Positions 51,631 to 61,072 of a stretch of 64,000 bases of DNA are shown here, in pieces. The stretch is from Flavobacterium sp. ALJ2. Lineage in GTDB: Bacteria; Bacteroidota; Bacteroidia; Flavobacteriales; Flavobacteriaceae. The stretch spans positions 1 through 64,000 of the forward strand of contig NZ_JADNRC010000002.1 of the NCBI RefSeq assembly GCF_015594725.1, read 5' to 3'. The position numbers were made by a program, and so were the translations under genes. The notes beneath the pieces were generated by a model. That model worked only from the letters and a program-made list of their open reading frames with translations, was not told where the DNA came from and did no database searches. How positions within the stretch are numbered: position 1 is the stretch's first letter; the number at the start of each line of letters is the position of its first letter.

Positions 51631-53265
51631 CTATTTTTCAATCTCTCTCATCGAATCCATCTTTTTATGCGCTAAGAAACCAGCAACATCTTCAAAATGC
51701 TCTTTAACACGCTTATTTCCAAATTCAAAAACCTTAGTTGCTAATCCGTCAAGGAAATCACGATCGTGAGAAACTAAAATTAAAGTCCCATCAAAGTCGC
51801 GTAAAGCATCTTTAATTATATCTTTGGTTTTCATGTCTAAGTGATTCGAAGGCTCATCTAGAATCAATAAGTTAACTGGCTCCAACAATAATTTTATCAT
51901 TGCTAAACGTGTTTTCTCTCCTCCAGAAAGTACTTTTACTTTCTTTGTAATATCATCTCCCTGAAACATAAAAGCCCCAAGAATGTTCTTAATTTGAGTT
52001 CTAACATCTCCAACAGCAATAGCATCGATGGTTTCAAAGATTGTAGCATTCTCATCTAACAAAGAAGCCTGATTCTGAGCAAAATATCCAATTTGTGAAT
52101 TATGACCAATTTCTACACTTCCTTCGTCGATACCAATCTCTTTCATGATTGCTTTAATCATAGTCGATTTACCTTCTCCATTTTTACCAACGAAAGCAAC
52201 TTTTTCACCTCTTTCGATAACTATGTTAGCATCTTTAAAAACAACATGATCTCCGTATGACTTAGATAATTCTTTAACCACAACAGGGTATTGCCCTGAA
52301 CGTGCTGCTGGTGGAAATTTTAATTTAAGAGCAGAATTATCTACTTCATCAACTTGCACAATAACTAATTTCTCCAGCATTTTAACACGAGACTGAACTG
52401 CATCCGTTTTAGAAAAGGTTCCTTTAAAACGATCGATAAAGGCTCTATTATCAGCAATCATCTTTTGTTGTTCATCATATGCTTTTTGTTGGTGTATACG
52501 ACGATCTTTTCTTAGCTCTAAATAATGAGAATATTTGGCTTTATAATCATAAATTCTTCCCATGGTAACTTCGATAGTACGATTGGTAATATTATCTACA
52601 AACGCTCTATCGTGCGAGATTACCACAACAGCTTTTGCAGAGTTTATCAAAAACTCCTCTAGCCATTGAATACTCTCAATATCCATATGGTTGGTTGGCT
52701 CATCCAGCAAGATCAAATCTGGTTTACGCAAAAGTATTTTAGCTAATTCAATTCGCATCCTCCATCCTCCAGAAAACTCAGAAGTTTGTCGTGTAAAATC
52801 TTCACGCTCGAAACCTAATCCAACCAAAATTTTCTCAACTTCAGCTTCATAATTTACTTCTTCAATTGCATAAAATTTTTCACTTAAGTCCGAAACTCTT
52901 TCGATTAACTTCATGTACGCATCACTTTCATAATCGGTACGAACAGTTAATTGTTCGTTTATCTCATCAATTTCAGCTTTCATTTCGAAAATTTCACCAA
53001 AAGCTTTTGATGCTTCCTCCATTACAGTTGATCCATCTTTGGTCAATAAATGCTGAGGCAAATATGCCACAACAGCATCTTTTGGAGCCGAAATACTTCC
53101 AGTAGAAGGTTTACTTTGACCAGCGATTATTTTTAAAAGTGTCGATTTTCCCGCACCATTTTTACCCATAAGGGCAATTTTATCATTTTCATTTATAGCA
53201 AAAGAAACATCGCTAAAAAGTGTCGTTCCGCCAAACTGAACTGAAATATCATTAACTGTAATCAT
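51631..53265 (-). CDS. ABC-F family ATP-binding protein
   Basis: 544 residues with two ABC cassettes and no membrane part. Walker A motifs are ALMGKNGAGKSTLLKII (about 32-48) and AFVGKNGEGKSTMIKAI (about 352-368); signatures are EFSGGWRMR and VLSGGEKTR. Between them is the charged P-site linker (about 245-310). This is the YbiT/Uup-like length class. ABC-F proteins act on stalled or initiating ribosomes. A 20-nt leader sequence identical to one ahead of trmL lies 9 nt before the start. Confidence 0.93.
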   Translation of the reverse strand: MITVNDISVQFGGTTLFSDVSFAINENDKIALMGKNGAGKSTLLKIIAGQSKPSTGSISAPKDAVVAYLPQHLLTKDGSTVMEEASKAFGEIFEMKAEIDEINEQLTVRTDYESDAYMKLIERVSDLSEKFYAIEEVNYEAEVEKILVGLGFEREDFTRQTSEFSGGWRMRIELAKILLRKPDLILLDEPTNHMDIESIQWLEEFLINSAKAVVVISHDRAFVDNITNRTIEVTMGRIYDYKAKYSHYLELRKDRRIHQQKAYDEQQKMIADNRAFIDRFKGTFSKTDAVQSRVKMLEKLVIVQVDEVDNSALKLKFPPAARSGQYPVVVKELSKSYGDHVVFKDANIVIERGEKVAFVGKNGEGKSTMIKAIMKEIGIDEGSVEIGHNSQIGYFAQNQASLLDENATIFETIDAIAVGDVRTQIKNILGAFMFQGDDITKKVKVLSGGEKTRLAMIKLLLEPVNLLILDEPSNHLDMKTKDIIKDALRDFDGTLILVSHDRDFLDGLATKVFEFGNKRVKEHFEDVAGFLAHKKMDSMREIEK

Positions 53266-53462
53266 TATACTGTGAATTTGTTTATTCGGTTAATCGTTAA
53301 TTTGCTAACCCAAATTTTCGAGGTGCAAAGATAGATTAATTAGAGTATTCAACAACACAATTAAACCTCTGTCATCTTCGTTTTTTTTAAATTTAGACAT
53401 TCTTCTTACATATTTTATTCTATTTTATCATACCTTGTATAAGAATTTAAAAATCAAAAAAC

Positions 53463-53906
53463 ATGAGAACGAAATTAAACTTGGTAGTTTGCCTTATTGC
53501 AGGATTAATATTTGGACTTTCAGCAAATGCTCAAAAAACAGTAATCAAAAAAGAGGCTTTACCTGCAAATGCACAAACTTTCTTAAAGACTCACTTCGGA
53601 TCTAAAAAGCCCAGCTATATACTGCAGGACAAAGAGATCCTCTCTACAGAATACAAAGTTCAGTTTGACAATAAGATTGAAATCGAATTTGATAAAAAAG
53701 GAAACTGGAAAGAAGTTGATGGCAAAAGCACTAAAATCCCAAGTTCTATTATCCCTAAAAAAATTGCGACTTATGTAAAAGAAAATTTCCCTAGAGAAAA
53801 GATAACCAAAATAGAAATAGGAACTTTTGGCTACGAAACAAAACTAACCAATGGTTTAGAACTAAAATTCAACCTAAAAGGCGATTTTACTAAAATCGAC
53901 AAATAG
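53463..53906 (+). CDS. PepSY-like exported protein
   Basis: 147 residues with a signal peptide (MRTKLNLVVCLIAGLIFGLS, cleaved after ANA). Two PepSY-like repeats follow: ALPANAQTFLKTHFGSKKPS with YKVQFDNKIEIEFDKKGNWK, and IIPKKIATYVKENFPREKIT with YETKLTNGLELKFNLKGDFT. These domains are common in Bacteroidota periplasmic proteins with inhibitor-like fold. Exact function unknown. Single gene with its own terminator. Confidence 0.85.
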   Translation: MRTKLNLVVCLIAGLIFGLSANAQKTVIKKEALPANAQTFLKTHFGSKKPSYILQDKEILSTEYKVQFDNKIEIEFDKKGNWKEVDGKSTKIPSSIIPKKIATYVKENFPREKITKIEIGTFGYETKLTNGLELKFNLKGDFTKIDK

Positions 53907-53918
53907 TACTTAAATAAA

Positions 53919-53949
53919 AACCCGACAAGTTTTAAAAACTTGTCGGGTT
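53919..53949. terminator. Bidirectional terminator
   Basis: AACCCGACAAGTTT pairs with AAACTTGTCGGGTT around a 3-5 nt loop. It follows the PepSY-like gene and precedes the convergent GlmU-family gene. Confidence 0.88.
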
Positions 53950-53993
53950 ACTTATATTATCTAATTTTCAAACTGACTAATCATCTAATTAAA

Positions 53994-55169
53994 TCAGTCT
54001 TTTCTCCATTTTTTTGTTTCTTCAAAAATATGCTCTAAAATTGCAGCTTCTTTTTCATCAAAATCAATATTTCTGCGCCCCATAACCAGTCGAGCTGTTT
54101 CAAAAGCTTTTTTGGTAACATATGTTGTAAAACCAGCTGCTCCGCCCCAAGAAAAACTTGGCACAAAATTGCGAGGAAAGCCAGTTCCAAAAATATTAGC
54201 ACTAACTCCTACTACTGTACCTGTATTAAACATCGTATTAATTCCGCATTTACTATGATCTCCCATCATTAAACCACAAAACTGAAGTCCAGTTTTAGCA
54301 AATCCTTCTATTTCATAACTCCATAATTTCACTTCTTCATAGTTGTTTTTTAGATTCGAATTATTAGTGTCTGCACCAATATTACACCATTCGCCTAAAA
54401 CTGAATCTCCCAAAAATCCATCATGCCCCTTATTAGAGTTTGCAAAAACAACCGAATTCTTGACCTCCCCTCCTATCCTAGAACCTATCCCTACAGTTGT
54501 AGCTCCATAAACTTTGGCATTCATTTTAACTTGTGCATTTTCACATAAAGCAAATGGTCCACGAATAACTGAGCCTTCCATAATTTCAGCATTCTTACCT
54601 ATATAAATCGGTCCTGTAGAAGCGTTTAAAGTGACAAACTCCAATTTAGCACCCTCTTCTATAAATATATTCTCCGGAGCTATAGTACTTACGCTTTTAG
54701 GGATTGGTTGCGATTTCCTGTCTTCTGTCAAGAAATTAAAATCTTCGCGAATTGCGGCATCATTTTTCGAAAAAATATCCCATGTATTTTCTACTGTTAT
54801 ACAATTATCATTATACTGAATAATTTCGTAAGTATCAAAATCTACTTCTTCTTGATTTTCACTTGTATAAAAAGCAATAACTTCTTCCCCTTTAAAGATA
54901 GCCTGATTTGTTTTTAAATCCGAAACTAATTCTGCTAGGTCATAATTTGGCAAAAACGAAGCATTTATCATCACGTTTTCCTCAAGCTCTACCATTGGAT
55001 ATTTTTCTGACAGATACTCTTCAGTTATTGTGGTTGTAGTTGATCCTAAATACATTTCCCATTTTTGACGTATCGTCATTATTCCGATCAAAATATCGGC
55101 AACAGGTCGGGTAAACGTAAAAGGCAACAAGGCATTCCGGACGGGCCCGTCGAATAGAATGTAATTCAT
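53994..55169 (-). CDS. GlmU-family putative sugar nucleotidyltransferase
   Basis: 391 residues. The N-terminal part (LFDGPVRNALLPFTFTRPVA, about 5-24) corresponds to a degenerate nucleotidyltransferase domain, and the C-terminal half (about 165-330) is a left-handed beta-helix with hexapeptide steps (IFIEEGAKLEFVTLNAS, PIYIGKNAEIMEGSVI, TTVGIGSRIGGEV). Bacteroidota carry it beside true GlmU. Role in sugar-nucleotide formation is likely but unproven. It lies downstream of rpmE2 on the same strand, separated by a terminator. Confidence 0.85.
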   Translation of the reverse strand: MNYILFDGPVRNALLPFTFTRPVADILIGIMTIRQKWEMYLGSTTTTITEEYLSEKYPMVELEENVMINASFLPNYDLAELVSDLKTNQAIFKGEEVIAFYTSENQEEVDFDTYEIIQYNDNCITVENTWDIFSKNDAAIREDFNFLTEDRKSQPIPKSVSTIAPENIFIEEGAKLEFVTLNASTGPIYIGKNAEIMEGSVIRGPFALCENAQVKMNAKVYGATTVGIGSRIGGEVKNSVVFANSNKGHDGFLGDSVLGEWCNIGADTNNSNLKNNYEEVKLWSYEIEGFAKTGLQFCGLMMGDHSKCGINTMFNTGTVVGVSANIFGTGFPRNFVPSFSWGGAAGFTTYVTKKAFETARLVMGRRNIDFDEKEAAILEHIFEETKKWRKD

Positions 55170-55295
55170 ATATTAATTTAATTTGGCAATATTTTAAAAT
55201 CTTGATTTGGTTATCGAGTTCAAAGTTACAAATATTTTATTTGTTTCATTTAACGATAAGGCTTCTTAATCAAGCATTAAGATAATATATTTATA

Positions 55296-55328
55296 CAAAA
55301 AAAGCCTTCCGAAAAGGAAGGCTTTGAT
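55296..55328. terminator. Terminator of the L31 gene
   Basis: AAAGCCTTCC-GAAAA-GGAAGGCTTT, a 10-bp perfect stem with A run on the left and T-rich end. It lies 22 nt after the L31 stop on the minus strand. Confidence 0.9.
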
Positions 55329-55349
55329 TTATTTAGAAACAAACTAAAA

Positions 55350-55601
55350 TTATTTAGCGTGTTTAGCATATTTAGTTTTGAATTTATCAATACGTCCTGC
55401 AGTATCGATAAGTTTAGATTTACCTGTGTAAAAAGGGTGAGATGTTCTAGAGATCTCCATTTTCACAAGTGGATATTCAACACCATCAACTGTTATTGTT
55501 TCTTTTGTATCTGCAGTAGATTTAGTAACAAAAACTTCTTCATTTGACATGTCTTTGAAAGCAACTAATCTGTAATTTTCTGGGTGAATTCCTTTTTTCA
55601 T
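55350..55601 (-). CDS. rpmE2: 50S ribosomal protein L31, type B
   Basis: 83 residues. [20 protein letters not shown] is the L31 start, with [20 protein letters not shown] and [11 protein letters not shown] toward the end. The zinc-binding cysteines of type A L31 are absent, marking the zinc-independent type B. It is the only L31 in the window. It has a leader of about 110 nt that may hold an autoregulatory structure. Confidence 0.97.
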   Translation of the reverse strand: MKKGIHPENYRLVAFKDMSNEEVFVTKSTADTKETITVDGVEYPLVKMEISRTSHPFYTGKSKLIDTAGRIDKFKTKYAKHAK

Positions 55602-55746
55602 CTTTTCTTTTTATTTATTGTTTGGAGCGTTTTAATTTTGAAGCTTCTTCGTGGTTAGAAAAAGGTGTAAATGCAACTACTCTTTTTGTTTAAAATCTTT
55701 TAATTATTTCAGTTTGCAAATTTACAATTATTTTTCAATAAACAAA
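55602..55746 (-). promoter_or_regulatory. Promoter and leader of rpmE2, candidate L31 autoregulatory leader
   Basis: On the minus strand, TTTG (55746-55743), 18 nt spacer and -7 box TAAATTTG (55724-55717) form a good promoter. The leader of about 110 nt is long for this genome and contains a GAAGCTTC palindrome near 55637-55655. Ribosomal-protein leaders for L31 are known in Bacteroidia; a match here needs a covariance search. Confidence 0.45.
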
Positions 55747-55847
55747 CCTTTGCCCTGTTTTTTTTATCTAAAATCGAAAAGCATTTTTTATCCATGAATA
55801 TATTGGGAATTGTTATATTTGTGGATTAATTTTAAAACATATAAATT

Positions 55848-56366
55848 ATGATTAATGAAGTTATAAAAAAGAATGGAATTACTTACGGTATAATAATAGG
55901 TGTTGTTGCCTGCTTATCACAAATTATTACGTACGTAGGTGGTGATAATTTTTATAAAAATACTTTGTATGGCATCTTCATATCATTAATATACTGGGGA
56001 ATTAAAATATTTCAGGTTATAATAACTAAAAAACAATTAGGGAATACAATTAACTTCAAAGACAGCTTTACAACTTTACTAATCTCTACAAGTATCGGAA
56101 TATTAATATCAATATTATTCAGCTATATTTTCTATAACTTTGTATCACCCGAATTTAAACCAGAAATAAACAACTTCATGAATTCTAAACAAGTAGAATT
56201 ATTCAAAGCGATGGGGAAAACCACATCAGAATTAAATGAGTTATTAAAAAATGACAATTTTTCTATAGGCAATCTTGTTAAAGGAGGGCTTTTTTCAATA
56301 ATAATCAGTTCTATTTTCAACTTAATTATTTCAGCAATTATCAAATCTAAACCATTACAACAATAG
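55848..56366 (+). CDS. DUF4199 membrane protein
   Basis: 172 residues with four predicted membrane helices (about 11-28, 38-54, 75-97 and 148-167). The sequence GITYGIIIGVVACLSQIITY opens it in DUF4199 manner, with FKDSFTTLLISTSIGILISI in the middle. Function unknown. Its stop codon shares one base with the GTG start of the glycosyltransferase gene, and the two are commonly paired in Flavobacteriia, so a shared role at the membrane is likely. Confidence 0.85.
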   Translation: MINEVIKKNGITYGIIIGVVACLSQIITYVGGDNFYKNTLYGIFISLIYWGIKIFQVIITKKQLGNTINFKDSFTTLLISTSIGILISILFSYIFYNFVSPEFKPEINNFMNSKQVELFKAMGKTTSELNELLKNDNFSIGNLVKGGLFSIIISSIFNLIISAIIKSKPLQQ

Positions 56367-57322
56367 TGAATTTATCTATACTTATACCACTTCTTAACGA
56401 AGAGGAATCACTTACAGAACTATACACATGGATCATTAAAGTGATGAAATCTAACAATTACTCATATGAAATCATTTTTGTAGATGATGGAAGTACAGAT
56501 AATTCTTGGAATATTATTGAAGGTTTTTCTAATGAAAACCCAAATGTAAAAGGAATCCGATTCATGAAAAACTTTGGTAAATCGCAAGCGTTACATGCTG
56601 GTTTTGCCAAAGCAAATGGTGATGTTATCATTACTATGGATGCCGATTTACAAGATAGTCCAGACGAAATCCCTGGATTATACGAAATGATTACCAACCA
56701 GAAATTTGATTTGGTTTCGGGCTGGAAAAAGAAACGTTACGACTCTGTTGTAGCAAAAAATTTACCGTCAAAATTATTTAATTGGGCAGCCAGAAAAACT
56801 TCGGGTGTTGAATTAAATGATTTTAATTGCGGATTAAAAGCATATAAAAATGCTGTTGTTAAGAACATTGAAGTTTCAGGCGAAATGCACCGATATATTC
56901 CGGTTTTAGCAAAGAATGCAGGTTTTAATAAAATTGGAGAGAAAGTAGTTATACACCAGGCTCGTAAATACGGCGAAACCAAATTTGGCATGGAGCGCTT
57001 TGTTAATGGCTTTCTGGATTTGATTACAATTTGGTTTTTATCAAGATTTGGAAAAAGACCAATGCACCTATTTGGCGCAATGGGATCGCTTATGTTTATA
57101 ATTGGGTTTTTATTAGCTGGTTATATTGGTGTTTCCAAATTGTACCACATGTATATGGGAATGCGTTATAACTTGGTAACAAATAATCCTTGGTTTTTTA
57201 TCGCACTAACAACTATGATATTAGGTACACAATTATTCCTTGCTGGATTTTTAGGAGAAATTATTTTACGAACTAAAAACAATGAAGCTCGTTATAAAAT
57301 AGCCCATCAGGTTAATTTTTAA
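56366..57322 (+). CDS. Family 2 glycosyltransferase, membrane-bound (GtrB/DPM1-like)
   Basis: 318 residues starting with GTG, forced by the one-base overlap with the previous stop. The GT-A fold shows in LSILIPLLNEEESLTELYTW (3-22), IIFVDDGSTDNSW (about 36-48) and ITMDADLQDSPDEIP (about 89-103) with the DxD metal motif. Two C-terminal helices (about 233-260 and 275-300) anchor it. It probably transfers a sugar to a polyprenyl phosphate. Confidence 0.9.
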   Translation: MNLSILIPLLNEEESLTELYTWIIKVMKSNNYSYEIIFVDDGSTDNSWNIIEGFSNENPNVKGIRFMKNFGKSQALHAGFAKANGDVIITMDADLQDSPDEIPGLYEMITNQKFDLVSGWKKKRYDSVVAKNLPSKLFNWAARKTSGVELNDFNCGLKAYKNAVVKNIEVSGEMHRYIPVLAKNAGFNKIGEKVVIHQARKYGETKFGMERFVNGFLDLITIWFLSRFGKRPMHLFGAMGSLMFIIGFLLAGYIGVSKLYHMYMGMRYNLVTNNPWFFIALTTMILGTQLFLAGFLGEIILRTKNNEARYKIAHQVNF

Positions 57323-57428
57323 AATACACCTTTGCCTTATCGGGAAGCAGGAAATCAGTTCGATGAATAGTAATCCTTACTCCTGAAATTACATTATTAT
57401 TTTGACTTACAATTTAAACAATATACAA

Positions 57429-59156
57429 ATGAATATAGCACCTAACATATTAACTGCTGTAAACGAATGGCTTACGCCAGCATTTGACAACGAAACACAA
57501 GCGGCTATTAAAGAAATGATGACAACGTCGCCTAAAGACCTTGAGGAAGGTTTTTATAAAAATCTAGAATTCGGAACTGGTGGAATGCGTGGTGTCATGG
57601 GCGTTGGTAGTAACCGCATCAATAAATATACCCTTGGAAAAAATACACAGGGACTTTCTGACTACATGCATAAAGTTTTCCCTAACAAACCTCTTAAAGT
57701 AGCAATCGCTTATGATTGCCGTCACAATAGTAATACACTTGCAAAAGTTGTTGCAGACGTTTTCTCTGCAAATGGAATCCATGTGTATTTATTTTCAGAT
57801 ATGCGTCCGACTCCTGAATTATCTTTTGCTCTTAAATATTTAGGCTGCCAATGTGGTATTGTACTTACAGCATCCCATAACCCTCCTGAATATAACGGGT
57901 ACAAAGTATACTGGGAAGATGGTGGCCAAATTGTTCCTCCTCAGGATGCTGAAATTATTGCGATGATTGAAAGCATAGATTATGCTAAAATTAAATTTCA
58001 TGCTAATGAAAAATTAATTGAATATATAGATACTGAGATTGATAATGCCTTTATCAAATCATCTATTGAGAATGCTAGTTTTAATACTCCAGCAAAAGCT
58101 AAAGAAAATTTACAAATCGTTTTTACGTCTTTACATGGAACTTCTATAAAATCGATTCCTCCTACTTTATCACAAGCAGGCTACACCAATGTACATATTG
58201 TACCTGAACAAGCTGTCCCAAACGGAGATTTCCCTACTGTAAAATCACCTAACCCAGAGGAACCGGAAGCATTAACAATGGCACTTGTATTAGCTGATAA
58301 AACAAATTCAGATATTGCTGTTGGTACTGATCCTGACTGCGACCGCCTTGGAGTTGCTGTTCGCAATAACGAAGGCAAAATGATTTTGCTAAATGGAAAT
58401 CAAACCATGATATTAATGACTTCCTTTTTATTGCAAGAGTGGAAAAAAGCTGGCAAAATTAATGGAAAACAATTTATAGGTTCAACTATTGTTTCAACCC
58501 CTATGATGATGGAACTTGCAACAAGCTATGATGTTGAATGCAAAATAGGTTTAACAGGCTTTAAATGGATTGCCAAAATGATTAAAGATTTCCCTGAACT
58601 TGAATTCATAGGTGGCGGAGAAGAAAGCTTTGGTTTCATGGTTGGAGATGCTGTACGTGATAAAGATGCTGTTGCTGCAACTTTATTAATTTGTGAAATG
58701 GCTGCTCAAGCAAAAGCAAATGGAAGCTCTGTTTACAAAGAACTTCTAAAACTTTATGTTGAACACGGATTTTACAAAGAGTACTTAGTTGCTTTAACCA
58801 AAAAAGGAATAGAAGGGTTGCAAGAAATCAATCAAATGATGATTAATTTACGTGAAAACCCTGTAAAAGAAATAGATGGCCAAAGAGTAATAATGGTAGA
58901 AGATTACCAATCATCTACAGCATTAAACTTATTGAGTGGAGAGGTTTCTGAAATGACTATTCCAAAATCAAATGTGCTTATTTATTATACAGAGGATGGT
59001 TCTAAAATTTGTGCAAGACCAAGCGGAACTGAACCAAAAATTAAATTTTACATTAGCGTAAATACTCAATTGGACTCTGTAAAAGACTTTGATGCAGCTG
59101 ATGCGGTTTTAGATAAAAAAATAAAAAATATTATCACAGCAATGCAATTGAATTAA
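57429..59156 (+). CDS. Alpha-D-phosphohexomutase (phosphoglucomutase/phosphomannomutase)
   Basis: 575 residues from ATG 57429. All four family landmarks are present: phosphoserine loop TASHNPPEYNGYKVY (about 146-160), metal loop GTDPDCDRLG (about 298-307), sugar loop GGGEESFGF (about 396-404) and phosphate loop RPSGTEPKIKFY (about 534-545). It interconverts hexose 1- and 6-phosphates. The length matches the long PGM/PMM form of Bacteroidota and Firmicutes. An in-frame TTG nine codons upstream is less likely as start. Confidence 0.93.
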   Translation: MNIAPNILTAVNEWLTPAFDNETQAAIKEMMTTSPKDLEEGFYKNLEFGTGGMRGVMGVGSNRINKYTLGKNTQGLSDYMHKVFPNKPLKVAIAYDCRHNSNTLAKVVADVFSANGIHVYLFSDMRPTPELSFALKYLGCQCGIVLTASHNPPEYNGYKVYWEDGGQIVPPQDAEIIAMIESIDYAKIKFHANEKLIEYIDTEIDNAFIKSSIENASFNTPAKAKENLQIVFTSLHGTSIKSIPPTLSQAGYTNVHIVPEQAVPNGDFPTVKSPNPEEPEALTMALVLADKTNSDIAVGTDPDCDRLGVAVRNNEGKMILLNGNQTMILMTSFLLQEWKKAGKINGKQFIGSTIVSTPMMMELATSYDVECKIGLTGFKWIAKMIKDFPELEFIGGGEESFGFMVGDAVRDKDAVAATLLICEMAAQAKANGSSVYKELLKLYVEHGFYKEYLVALTKKGIEGLQEINQMMINLRENPVKEIDGQRVIMVEDYQSSTALNLLSGEVSEMTIPKSNVLIYYTEDGSKICARPSGTEPKIKFYISVNTQLDSVKDFDAADAVLDKKIKNIITAMQLN

Positions 59157-59207
59157 TTTTTTTACTTCTGACTTATAACGTTGATTTAAAAAATAAAAAC
59201 ATCTTGA

Positions 59208-61034
59208 ATGAATAATTTCAAAAGAATATTTCCTTTTATATTTCCTTATAAAAGATATGCATACATGAACATTTTTTTTAACATTCTGTATGCGCTGTTT
59301 AGCACGCTTTCGTTTATGGCATTAATTCCTATGATTCAGGTTTTATTTGACCAAACAAAAAGAAACACCACAATACCTGTTTACGAAGGTATTTGGGAGC
59401 TAAAAAACTATGCAGAAAACTACTTAAGCTACTTTATCACACAAGCAACTGATAACTATGGCGTAGGATACACACTATCTATAATGGTAGCAGTAATTAT
59501 TTCGATATTTTTATTGAAAAATCTATGTGATTATCTCGCTATGTTCTTCATTACTTTTTTAAGAAATGGAGTTTTAAGAGACATGCGAAATGCGATGTAC
59601 AAAAAAACACTTGAATTACCTTTGGCATTTTTCTCAGAAAAAAGAAAAGGAGACGTTATCTCACGTATTGCAGGTGATGTCAATGAGGTACAAACATCAT
59701 TTCTTGCCATTTTAGAACTTATCGTAAAAGAACCGCTTACTATCCTATTTACAATTATTGCCATGCTTGCCATAAGCCCGCAATTAACTCTTTTTGTTTT
59801 TGTTTTTATTCCCATTTCTGGATATATCATATCATTAATAGGAAAACAATTAAAAAAACAATCAACCAAGGCCCAACAAGAACAAGGAACATTTTTATCA
59901 ACTATTGAAGAAACATTAGGCGGGTTAAAAGTGGTAAAAGGATACAACTCTGAGAATTATTTCAATAGTGTTTTTCAAAATTCAACACAACGTTTCTTTC
60001 AACTATCAAATAGTATTGGTAATCGCCAAAACTTAGCTTCTCCTGCAAGTGAATTCATGGGAATCATGGTAATTGCAATTTTATTATGGTACGGTGGTCA
60101 AATGGTTTTAATCGAAAAAACATTAAACGGCGCTTCATTCATCGCTTACATGGGATTAGCTTACAATATACTTACCCCAGCAAAAGCAATCTCTAAAGCT
60201 TCTTATGGCGTAAAAAGAGGAAATGCAGCAGCAGAACGTGTATTAGAAATTCTTGATCAAGAAAACCCAATTACAAGTAAAGTAAACGCTATAGAAAAAG
60301 CTACATTTGACTCTGACATCACAATAAAGAACATCAACTTTAAATACGAAAAAGAAAATGTACTAAAAGACTTTTCTCTCGAAATAAAAAAGGGACAAAC
60401 TGTTGCTCTAGTTGGACAATCTGGTAGTGGAAAAAGTACTATCGCTAATCTCCTTACTCGTTTTTACGATGTAAACGAAGGCAGTATAAAAATTGACGGC
60501 ATCAACATTAAAGACATGTCTTTACATTCTCTTCGTGGTTTGATGGGGCTAGTAACTCAAGACAGTATCTTGTTTAATGACACCATAAAAGCTAATATTT
60601 CATTAGGAAAACTAGACGCAACCGATGAAGAAATTATTGAAGCTCTAAAAATTGCCAATGCTTTTGAATTTGTAAACGAATTACCTCTTGGTATTTATAC
60701 TAATATTGGTGATAGCGGAAACAAACTTTCTGGTGGGCAAAAACAACGTTTATCAATTGCTCGTGCCGTTTTAAAGAATCCTCCAATTATGATTCTAGAT
60801 GAAGCTACATCTGCACTGGATACTGAAAGCGAAAAATTTGTACAGGTTGCTCTTGAAAACATGATGCAAAACCGCACCTCTATTGTTATTGCGCATCGTT
60901 TATCAACTATTCAAAAAGCAGATTTAATTGTTGTTATGCAAAAAGGTAAAATTGTAGAACAAGGAACTCATGAAAACCTAATAGCTTCAAACGGAACTTA
61001 TAATAAGTTGGTTACCATGCAGTCATTTGAATAA
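59208..61034 (+). CDS. ABC exporter, fused permease and ATPase (MsbA-like)
   Basis: 608 residues. Six membrane helices lie within about 15-330, with coupling helices around LPLAFFSEKRKGDVISRIAG. The ATPase domain has Walker A LVGQSGSGKSTIANLL (about 398-413), signature LSGGQKQRLSIARAVL (about 506-521), Walker B PIMILDEATSALD and switch AHRLST. It is a homodimeric lipid or drug flippase of the MsbA type; lipid A core flipping is plausible but not shown. It follows the phosphosugar mutase by 51 nt. Confidence 0.9.
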   Translation: MNNFKRIFPFIFPYKRYAYMNIFFNILYALFSTLSFMALIPMIQVLFDQTKRNTTIPVYEGIWELKNYAENYLSYFITQATDNYGVGYTLSIMVAVIISIFLLKNLCDYLAMFFITFLRNGVLRDMRNAMYKKTLELPLAFFSEKRKGDVISRIAGDVNEVQTSFLAILELIVKEPLTILFTIIAMLAISPQLTLFVFVFIPISGYIISLIGKQLKKQSTKAQQEQGTFLSTIEETLGGLKVVKGYNSENYFNSVFQNSTQRFFQLSNSIGNRQNLASPASEFMGIMVIAILLWYGGQMVLIEKTLNGASFIAYMGLAYNILTPAKAISKASYGVKRGNAAAERVLEILDQENPITSKVNAIEKATFDSDITIKNINFKYEKENVLKDFSLEIKKGQTVALVGQSGSGKSTIANLLTRFYDVNEGSIKIDGINIKDMSLHSLRGLMGLVTQDSILFNDTIKANISLGKLDATDEEIIEALKIANAFEFVNELPLGIYTNIGDSGNKLSGGQKQRLSIARAVLKNPPIMILDEATSALDTESEKFVQVALENMMQNRTSIVIAHRLSTIQKADLIVVMQKGKIVEQGTHENLIASNGTYNKLVTMQSFE

Positions 61035-61072
61035 TTTTTCTTAAATTAGAGATACCTAAGATGTAAACACTT

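Noticed and set aside
51631-53265. ABC-F protein as the missing ATPase of the adjacent ABC-2 exporter
   Set aside because: It is convergent with the exporter operon, separated by a terminator, and has the duplicated cassette and linker of ribosome-acting ABC-F proteins.
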